NCBI RefSeq assembly: GCF_001613145.1 | Contig: NZ_BDBU01000048.1 | Span: forward strand, 1 to 64,000 | From: Nocardia jejuensis NBRC 103114 | GTDB lineage: Bacteria; Actinomycetota; Actinomycetes; Mycobacteriales; Mycobacteriaceae | DNA length: 64,000 bases | Direction: 5' to 3' | Shown here: piece by piece, positions 59,301-64,000 of the stretch | Position numbering within the stretch: the first letter of the stretch is position 1 | Layout of the letters: each line of letters begins with the position of its first letter | Position numbers and translations under genes: made by a program | Notes under the pieces: generated by a model | What the model was told of the DNA's origin: nothing | Seen by the model: only the letters and a program-made list of their open reading frames with translations | Database searches by the model: none

Positions 59301-60007
59301 TGGGCTATCGGACGGCCCTGGCGCAGGCCGATCTGCGCGAGGCCGGGCGGCGCGCGGCGTTCGCGGTGGAATGCGCCGACGAAGGCCAGCTGCAGCCGCT
59401 GCTGGATCTGGTCAGCTGCTTCGCGGCGACGATGGAACTGTTGCGCGGGGACGTCGACCTGGCGGAGCGACTGTATGCGCGCTTCGGTGAGCGGATCGCG
59501 CGCGCCGGGACCTCCAATGTCGAAGAGGCGCAACTGTTCTGCGAGGTGGCGATCGGGTGGGCACGCGATGATCTCTCGGCGCTGGCGAATCGGCTGGCCG
59601 ACGCGGCCGTGACGCTGCCGAGCACGATGTCGCAGGCGTACGCGCTCGCCCTGCTGCACGCGGGGGAACACGAGCGCGCCCGCGCGGTCTTCGATCGGAC
59701 CGATCCGACCGACGGACCGTATCCCGTCCTCATGTCGGCCATGCGGGCTCGCACCGCCATCGCGCTCGGCGACGACGCGGCGATCGGATCACTGTACGAA
59801 TTTCTCGCCCCGCACTCCGGAACCGTGATCGGCGTCGAAACCGGGATGGCCGAGTTCGGTCCGGTGGATGCGGTACTCGGCGCGCTGGCGGAAGCGAACG
59901 GGGACTTCGACGCGGCGGCGGTTCATCGCGATCGGGCCCGGCAGTTGCTCGAACGAATCCGGTCGGAGTTGCCGGAAACCGGAAGTGCGCTGCTCAGAGC
60001 CGCCTAG
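56387..60007 (+). CDS. large SARP (BTAD) regulator with AAA ATPase and TPR-like region
   Basis: A 1206-aa regulator of the AfsR/large-SARP type. Residues 1-95 form an OmpR-like winged helix (LRVLGPLRLSVSGRDAALGTPMQRAVLGRLVVARG), residues 96-250 a bacterial transcriptional activator domain (BTAD), and from about 295 an ATPase with Walker A GEAGIGKTTLAE and Walker B VVLLLEDAHRAD. The remaining 600 residues are helical repeats. Such proteins activate secondary-metabolite clusters. No obvious cluster adjoins it, the nearest candidates being tens of kilobases away. The ATG at 56387 has GAGGAGG. Direct repeats upstream suggest autoregulation. Confidence 0.92.
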   Translation: MTGAELRVLGPLRLSVSGRDAALGTPMQRAVLGRLVVARGQVVSTERLVEDLWAGQPPAKAAAVLQVHIHTLRRLFEPDRQRRAPSRFIVSESSGYALKIAENAVDAWHFEEQLRTYQELISNPETRPDPVRRRVLLETAMSEWHGPALEAFAGADWAAAEANRLTDLYLTAVELDAHTKLELGRSGEVVLGLRQLFEERPGREGLVRLLALAQYRLGQQLEALTTIRRSREFLASEFGVDPGPALRRLETAILTHATELTPPSPRQTDTRRGEAGPAPAVQHPPPAATLRDSDIPFATGYSAELSELQSIAEQVRGGRLRLAWVAGEAGIGKTTLAETALSALAGTGWTIASGSCPEIDGAPMAWAWSEILADLDAGTSAGAQPHTGDAFTLSRTIAERCRSAATSAPVVLLLEDAHRADNATLQVLRQVTNWLREAPVLVLVTTRRSEAGPGVHNTAAALAQLTAVWLELGGLDLAGTRQTALAAGLRPIDDELLAQLHERTGGNPLFVRELSKLAAAQGNLDQVPDSIRELIEDRIAQLPEGVAEVLGHISIWGEGIELGILGLCSGIAEDTLIDLVAAAESAGLVGTGRSGSISFEHSLIRDAVYLSVPALRRGRMHWGALELLESLADEYPVVARDPDVLARHAMLGASADTARIAIDYVCAAARLRMDRRMHSETVRLLRAAVELHEMAGHDAGHADRDDRIALLDNRCALVTALAYDNRHREARAARGRALELADRLADVALIDRALTCWRAPVIWPTREWRDTDHRMLQSLSHALARYGVTEAVTRPLFAAALSGSGSRRFGSGADPAYRMMSPYGPLIVAAGAGPAALSDSAWATVVSADSMALSANAADPEAAAAAAATEWPWDEENPVWPVDGSPEMLVRLLVTATFELGLSEYAIGQRMARWALELAREVNDPESVCAAINALTFLESDFGPEFRSLTAELEQAAMKQSLAEYGALAHYLGYRTALAQADLREAGRRAAFAVECADEGQLQPLLDLVSCFAATMELLRGDVDLAERLYARFGERIARAGTSNVEEAQLFCEVAIGWARDDLSALANRLADAAVTLPSTMSQAYALALLHAGEHERARAVFDRTDPTDGPYPVLMSAMRARTAIALGDDAAIGSLYEFLAPHSGTVIGVETGMAEFGPVDAVLGALAEANGDFDAAAVHRDRARQLLERIRSELPETGSALLRAA

Positions 60008-60029
60008 CCGACCGGTCCGGAATGCGGAA

Positions 60030-60054
60030 AGCCGGTGATCACAGATCACCGGCT
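60030..60054. terminator. bidirectional terminator hairpin, SARP and lsr2
   Basis: AGCCGGTGATC (60030-60040) and GATCACCGGCT (60044-60054) form an 11-bp perfect stem with a 3-nt loop between the two convergent stop codons. On the minus strand it is followed by TTTCC, giving modest intrinsic character for lsr2. Confidence 0.75.
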
Positions 60055-60090
60055 CTCGAATTCACGCGGACGGGAAATTGCCGTCCGGAA

Positions 60091-60435
60091 TTACTTCGCC
60101 CGCTGGTACGCCTCGACGATCTCGGCCGGGATACGGCCGCGCGAGGAAACCTGGTGGCCCTGAGCGCGCGCCCACTCACGGATCGCGGTGCTCTCCTCCC
60201 GGTCGACGGCCGGACGGGTCCGGCCTCCGACCGTCGTCGCCTTACGCTTGGTGGCGCGACCCACCTTGCGAGCCTTGTCCGCCCACGGCTCCAAGGACTC
60301 CCGCAGCTTGCCGGCGTTCTTGACCGACAGGTCGATCTCGTATTCGTTCCCGTCGATCGAGAAAAAGACGGTCTCGTCGGCCTTGGATTCGCCGTCGTAG
60401 TCGTCAACCAGAGTTACGGTGACTTTCTTAGCCAT
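60091..60435 (-). CDS. lsr2: Lsr2 nucleoid-associated protein
   Basis: A 114-aa DNA-bridging protein, the actinobacterial counterpart of H-NS, which silences AT-rich and horizontally acquired genes. The N-terminal dimerisation region MAKKVTVTLVDDYDG with FSIDGNEYEIDLS is typical, and the C-terminal DNA-binding part holds the RGR hook in SSRGRIPAEIVEAY, which inserts into the minor groove. The ATG at 60435 has GGAAGGG upstream; an in-frame extension to 60513 is not used. A good promoter lies at 60476-60504. Mycolata often carry more than one Lsr2 copy, so this may or may not be the principal one. Confidence 0.96.
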   Translation of the reverse strand: MAKKVTVTLVDDYDGESKADETVFFSIDGNEYEIDLSVKNAGKLRESLEPWADKARKVGRATKRKATTVGGRTRPAVDREESTAIREWARAQGHQVSSRGRIPAEIVEAYQRAK

Positions 60436-60475
60436 GAACTGCCCTTCCGCGTATGAGGTGACGCTATTCGCCGAA

Positions 60476-60504
60476 ATGCTAATGCCGTGGGAGTTAGGTT
60501 TCAA
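60476..60504 (-). promoter_or_regulatory. lsr2 promoter
   Basis: On the minus strand TTGAAA and TAGCAT are separated by exactly 17 bp, about 40 bp before the lsr2 start. The 5' leader is short and AT-richer than its surroundings, which Lsr2 itself might bind. Confidence 0.5.
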
Positions 60505-60570
60505 ACCAGGCACGAATGAAATTGGGAGAGATCAGACTATTTAGCTATTACCGCAGAGACCAGATGGTCT

Positions 60571-61188
60571 TCAGCAGACCCGGAATGCGGTCAAGCGCCA
60601 CCCGGAACGACCGCGCACAATACGGGCGGCAAGTGCGAAATGTCGCGTTCCCCGGTCGTATCCCGCGCACACTTCCCCGATGCCGGGCGCCGACATCATC
60701 ACATCGAGCCTGGTGAGCGTCGCGACGCCGTGCGCGCGGCCGGGAGCGCCCGCCGCGACCAGCGTACCCAGGGCGGCGATCACCGCGGGATCCGCGGAAA
60801 GGCGCAATTGCGCCGCGGGACGGCGCCCGTCGAGTACCTCCAGCGCCACCCGGACGACCATGCCCGCGAATTGGCGTGCGGCCGACGCCGGTTCGCCGCA
60901 GGCGCTCGGAGTGCGGGCCTTCGCAGCGTGCGAAGCTCGCAATACCCGTTGCAGGACAACGGTTCCGGAGCGTCCTGACACTGTATTACGGCTCGGCGGA
61001 ACCTGCTCGGCGAGCGGACCGCCGGCCGCGCGCGATCGGGGCGGGGTGGCGGCGGCCCGGCCCGGGCGGCACGGCGCCAGGGGTGGTTCCGACTCCGGCG
61101 CGAGGCGCAGGAACTCACCCTCCGATGCCACGGCCACCCCCTCGGTTCGGCTACCGCACGCGCTCGGCGATGCGGGTGGGGTCAGCAT
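60571..61188 (-). CDS. Rv3235-family protein
   Basis: A protein of about 205 aa whose C-terminal half (ARQFAGMVVRVALEVLDGRRPAAQL, then a small strand-rich end ALAARIVRGRSGWRLTAFRVC) matches the Rv3235 (DUF6459) pattern of mycolata. The N-terminal 90 residues are Pro/Ala/Arg-rich and probably disordered. Rv3235 proteins are usually encoded beside secA1, which is not here. The start is uncertain; I use the ATG at 61188. Function is unknown. Confidence 0.7.
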   Translation of the reverse strand: MLTPPASPSACGSRTEGVAVASEGEFLRLAPESEPPLAPCRPGRAAATPPRSRAAGGPLAEQVPPSRNTVSGRSGTVVLQRVLRASHAAKARTPSACGEPASAARQFAGMVVRVALEVLDGRRPAAQLRLSADPAVIAALGTLVAAGAPGRAHGVATLTRLDVMMSAPGIGEVCAGYDRGTRHFALAARIVRGRSGWRLTAFRVC

Positions 61189-61262
61189 CGCACGCACCGG
61201 CGCGGCGATGAACGAACCCTCATGCCTCGCACGGGCAGGACCGGTGTGTCGGTGGATCTGGC

Positions 61263-61955
61263 TCAGAGCAGGGCGAGGCGGCCGGCGAAATCGGTGGGCA
61301 GGTACAGCAGCGGGCTGCGCGTCCAGAGCTGACCGGACTCCGGATCGTACTGGTTCGGCATCGGGATGCCCTGGGGCGCAAAGGCGTCGAAGCCGTGCTC
61401 GGCGGTGGTCGCGGTGGCGCGCCACAGATGATCGCCGAAAGCCACCACGGCGGCGCGGTCGGTCGCCACGGCGCTGCCGCGCAGTGCGGCGATCTCGGCG
61501 GCCACCCCGTCCGTGGACAGGTAGACCAGGGTGCCGTCGGGATCGCGCCGGGGATCGATGGTGATCACATCGGTCAGGCCGTAGCGGGACTTCAGCACCT
61601 CGGCGATCTCGGTCTGCGCGTACACCGGGAGGTCGCGGTCCCCGCGCACGGCCATCACCGTCGAGGCCAGGGCGGCGTTCACCGGTCCGGGCTCGCCGAC
61701 GGTGCGGGCCGGATCCACGCCCGCCGGAATGCGATTGCCGAAGCTGTAGGCCACGATCAGCGACGCGGAGTCCGCGGGTGCGGCCGGGACCGTCCAGAGA
61801 TCGCGCGCCGCGACGGGCGCCGGCGCGGCAGCCTCGGGCGCTTGCGCCGCGGCGACGGACGCCGTGTCCGCGAGCGCGGTGGCGGGGAACTGCCAGCAGA
61901 TCGATCCCAGAACCGCGGCGGCCGCGGCCGCCACCGTCGTGCGCGACAGACTCAT
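61263..61955 (-). CDS. secreted protein of unknown function
   Basis: A 230-aa pre-protein with a signal peptide (TTVAAAAAAVLGSICW, cut near ATALA at residue 28) followed by an Ala/Pro linker. The globular part (about residues 60-200) alternates hydrophobic strands and helices (SLIVAYSFGNRIP, LPVYAQTEIAEVLKSRYG, VVAFGDHLWRATATTAEHGF) with a conserved-looking GDH-W segment. It vaguely recalls DUF218/ElyC folds, but I cannot confirm that. It follows the third monooxygenase gene by 25 bp on the same strand, so the two may be co-transcribed. Confidence 0.72.
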   Translation of the reverse strand: MSLSRTTVAAAAAAVLGSICWQFPATALADTASVAAAQAPEAAAPAPVAARDLWTVPAAPADSASLIVAYSFGNRIPAGVDPARTVGEPGPVNAALASTVMAVRGDRDLPVYAQTEIAEVLKSRYGLTDVITIDPRRDPDGTLVYLSTDGVAAEIAALRGSAVATDRAAVVAFGDHLWRATATTAEHGFDAFAPQGIPMPNQYDPESGQLWTRSPLLYLPTDFAGRLALL

Positions 61956-61980
61956 GGGCCCGATGGTATCGAGCCCGGTG

Positions 61981-63501
61981 TCAGGAGACCTGCTGCAGGG
62001 TCTTGCTCATCGGCACCGGGCGCAGGGTTTTGCTCAAGTCGGTGCGCATGGTGGTGGCCGCGTCCAGCAGGTAGTTCTGGCGCACCTGCCACGGGTGCCG
62101 GTCGCCCTGGCGCGGGAAGGCGGCGATCGAGCGCTGCACGTAGCCGGACGCCAGATCCAGCAGCGGCCGTTCGTTCAGCGTCCGCTCCGGTCGCGGCACG
62201 ACCGCCGAGAAACCCTGGCGATCCATGAATCCCAGCACCTTGCACACCAGTCGGGAGGAGAGGTCGGCGCGCAGGGTCCAGGAGGCGTTGGTGTAGCCGA
62301 TGCAGACCGCGAAGTTCGGGACGCCGGTGAGCATGGTGCCCTGCCAGACGAACTCGTCGGCGAGGTTCACCGGGGTGCCGTCCACGGTGAGCTCGATACC
62401 GCCGAAGGCCAGCAGTTGCAGACCGGTGGCGGTGACCACCACGTCGGCCTCGAGGACCCGGCCGGACTTCAGCCGAATCCCTTCGGGCACGAAGCTTTCG
62501 ATGTGATCGGTGACGACCTCGGCCTTGCCCTTGCGCATGGCCTTGAAGAAGTCGGCGTCCGGCACCGCGCACAGGCGCTGATCCCACGGGTTGTAGGACG
62601 GGGTGAAGTGCTCGGCAACCAGGCTCTCGTCCTTGAGGATTCGCGTGGTGAGGCCGGTGAGCATCTTGCGCGCGGACTCCGGGCGACGGCGGCAGTACTG
62701 GTAGAAGCCGATATTGAAGAGGATGTTCTTGGTGCGGATGACGCGGTGCGCCAGTTTCGGCGGCAGCTTCTCGCGAATCGAGTCGGCGATCTTGTCCCGG
62801 CCGGGGACCGCGGAGATCCAGGTGGGGCTGCGCTGCAGCATGGTGACCAACTCGGCCCGCTCGGCCATGGCGGGCACCAGGGTGACGGCGGTCGCGCCGC
62901 TGCCGATGACCACGACCTTCTTCCCGGCGTAGTCCAGCTGCTCCGGCCAGAACTGCGGGTGCACGACGGTCCCGGAGAAGTTCTCGATACCCGGGAATTG
63001 CGGGGAGTGGCCCTGCTCGTAGTTGTAGTAGCCGGAGCACGAGTAGAGGAATCCGCAAGTGAGCGTGCGGGTTTCGACGCCCTCGGGGGTGGTCTGCGCG
63101 AGGGTCAGGGTCCAGCGCGAGGCGCCGCTGTTCCAGGCCGCGCCGATGACCTTGGTGTTGTAGCGGATGTGCCGGTCGATGCCGTTCTCCGCGGCGGTCT
63201 CGGTGATGTACCGCAGGATCGACGGGCCGTCGGCGATGGATTTGGCGTCGCGCCACGGCTTGAAGGGATAGCCGAGGGTGAACATGTCGCTGTCCGAGCG
63301 GATGCCGGGGTACTTGAACAGGTCCCAGGTGCCGCCCAGCGCGGCGCGCGACTCGAGGACCGCGTAGCTGCGACCCGGGTGTTCGGCCTGAAGACGGTAG
63401 GCCGCGCCGATGCCGGAGAGTCCGGCGCCGACGATCACCACGTCGAGATGCTCGGCGGGGGCATCTACGGGCTCGGACTGGGTCGAGGTCGCGGCGTTCA
63501 T
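61981..63501 (-). CDS. EthA-like flavin-containing (Baeyer-Villiger type) monooxygenase
   Basis: A 506-aa flavoprotein close to the EthA-like enzyme at 245-1750. It has FAD motif GAGLSGIGAAYRL, GGTWDLFKYPGIRSDSDMF, the Baeyer-Villiger fingerprint FSGTVVHPQFWP, the second Rossmann motif GSGATAVTL and IGYTNASWTLRADL. It should oxygenate ketones or sulphur compounds using NADPH. It is divergent from an AraC-type regulator gene across a 90-bp gap with two AraC-style direct repeats, so it is probably inducible. The secreted protein gene lies 25 bp downstream. Confidence 0.93.
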   Translation of the reverse strand: MNAATSTQSEPVDAPAEHLDVVIVGAGLSGIGAAYRLQAEHPGRSYAVLESRAALGGTWDLFKYPGIRSDSDMFTLGYPFKPWRDAKSIADGPSILRYITETAAENGIDRHIRYNTKVIGAAWNSGASRWTLTLAQTTPEGVETRTLTCGFLYSCSGYYNYEQGHSPQFPGIENFSGTVVHPQFWPEQLDYAGKKVVVIGSGATAVTLVPAMAERAELVTMLQRSPTWISAVPGRDKIADSIREKLPPKLAHRVIRTKNILFNIGFYQYCRRRPESARKMLTGLTTRILKDESLVAEHFTPSYNPWDQRLCAVPDADFFKAMRKGKAEVVTDHIESFVPEGIRLKSGRVLEADVVVTATGLQLLAFGGIELTVDGTPVNLADEFVWQGTMLTGVPNFAVCIGYTNASWTLRADLSSRLVCKVLGFMDRQGFSAVVPRPERTLNERPLLDLASGYVQRSIAAFPRQGDRHPWQVRQNYLLDAATTMRTDLSKTLRPVPMSKTLQQVS

Positions 63502-63535
63502 GGTCTCCAGTCTGTTCCGGGTGGAAGGTCCTTTC

Positions 63536-63572
63536 TTGACTCTGCACGACAAGTATTTGATTCTGTACGACA
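63536..63572. promoter_or_regulatory. two 16-bp direct repeats, 21-bp period
   Basis: TTGACTCTGCACGACA (63536-63551) and TTGATTCTGTACGACA (63557-63572) differ at two positions and are spaced 21 bp, exactly two helical turns. This is the arrangement of AraC half-sites such as araI1-I2. They fill the gap between the monooxygenase gene and the divergent AraC gene. Confidence 0.65.
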
Positions 63573-63591
63573 TGATGGTGCGGAGGCCGCC

Positions 63592-64000
63592 GTGTCGGTG
63601 ATCAGGTCCGCGGGACTGCGCGGCTTCCGCGCCACGGTGTCCGAGCTCGGCGGCGACGCCGAAGAACTGGTCACCGCCTGCGGGCTGCCGGTCGCCGCGC
63701 TCGACACGGACGATCTGCTGGTGCCGGACCAGGCCGTGGGCGCGGCGCTGGAACTGGCCGCGCATCGGCTCGACTGCCCCGATCTCGGACTGCGCATGGC
63801 CCGGCGGCAAGAACTGGACATGCTCGGGCCGCTCGCGCTCGCGATCCGGAACTCGCCCACCCTCGCCGGGGTGCTCGAGTGCACCTCGCGATACCTGTTC
63901 GTGCACGCGCGCTCGCTGAGTCTCACGATGGGGCCCGACCCCTACGGTGATCGCGGCGTGGTCGCGCTGCGGTACGGCGTCAGCGCGCCCGGACTGCCGA
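63592..64000 (+). CDS. AraC-family regulator, N-terminal part (cut by window end)
   Basis: At least 136 residues open to the window edge. The sequence (LVTACGLPVAALDTDD, AAHRLDCPDLGLRMARRQELDMLGPLALAIRNSPTLAGVLECTSRY) matches the arabinose-binding-like N-terminal domain of AraC regulators such as the complete one at 31684-32745, including the LGPLA and AxxNSPTL blocks. The C-terminal DNA-binding domain lies outside the window. GTG at 63592 has GGAGG at good spacing. It probably controls the divergent monooxygenase. Confidence 0.82.
   Translation, partial: MSVIRSAGLRGFRATVSELGGDAEELVTACGLPVAALDTDDLLVPDQAVGAALELAAHRLDCPDLGLRMARRQELDMLGPLALAIRNSPTLAGVLECTSRYLFVHARSLSLTMGPDPYGDRGVVALRYGVSAPGLP

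Overview
The window is high-GC DNA with dense, mostly operonic coding on both strands. Several families point to a mycolic-acid-containing actinobacterium of the Mycobacteriales (Corynebacteriales): Lsr2, a KasA/KasB-type ketosynthase, a DesA-type acyl-ACP desaturase, a FadD32-like fatty-acyl-AMP ligase, a ChoD-like sterol oxidase, an Rv3235-family protein, a Ddn-like F420 protein and a 13E12-type HNH endonuclease. Nocardia is my best guess from gene content (inference, no database used). No rRNA, tRNA, CRISPR array or intact transposon was seen.

Layout. 1-2.9 kb: the tail of an upstream gene, a 19-bp tandem repeat, an EthA-like flavin monooxygenase and an AurF-type diiron oxygenase. 3.0-9.4 kb: a five-gene minus-strand operon for building and exporting an acylated glycolipid (two HxxxD acyltransferases, one glycosyltransferase, a DrrAB-like ABC exporter), preceded by overlapping palindromes and a small Gly/Ser/Ala-rich secreted protein. 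10.3-13.8 kb: a Mut7-C RNase-like protein, a secreted alpha/beta hydrolase and a secreted class C beta-lactamase-fold hydrolase. 13.8-21.7 kb: a tightly coupled minus-strand operon (ThDP enzyme, SRPBCC protein, KAS III-like enzyme, PLP aminotransferase, OhrR regulator) divergent from an MFS transporter plus M20 amidohydrolase. I read this as a compact specialised-metabolite locus. 21.7-28.5 kb: a second minus-strand operon (two PF10118 proteins with diiron ligand motifs, a Baeyer-Villiger-like monooxygenase, an SDR and a 2Fe-2S reductase) divergent from a TetR regulator with a clear palindrome between them, then a second TetR gene.

28.8-37.9 kb: nitronate monooxygenase, ChoD-like oxidase with a divergent AraC regulator, a LIP-type lipase, an FMN reductase, a DUF574 methyltransferase, a PAS-GGDEF diguanylate cyclase and a secreted DUF5995-like protein. 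38.3-43.4 kb: a lipid-chain locus (fatty-acyl-AMP ligase and KasA/B-like ketosynthase on the minus strand, divergent DesA-type desaturase) and a Ddn-like protein. 43.4-45.5 kb: a 613-bp gene-free stretch and a 13E12-type HNH endonuclease with an operator-like palindrome in its promoter. 45.7-53.7 kb: a glycerol regulon with an IclR (GylR-like) regulator, two glycerol kinases, GlpD, a glycerol facilitator, a DUF72 protein and a small Cys-rich secreted peptide. 53.9-64 kb: a WGR/beta-propeller protein, a PaaI-type thioesterase, a large SARP/AAA regulator, Lsr2, an Rv3235-family protein, a secreted protein, and a third EthA/BVMO-like monooxygenase with a divergent AraC gene cut by the window end.

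The common theme is lipid and ketone oxidation plus envelope lipid assembly. The window holds three BVMO-like flavoproteins, four likely diiron proteins (AurF, two PF10118, DesA), a sterol oxidase and several acyl-transfer enzymes. The strongest candidates for undescribed systems are the ThDP/KAS III/aminotransferase operon, the PF10118-reductase operon and the glycolipid assembly operon.
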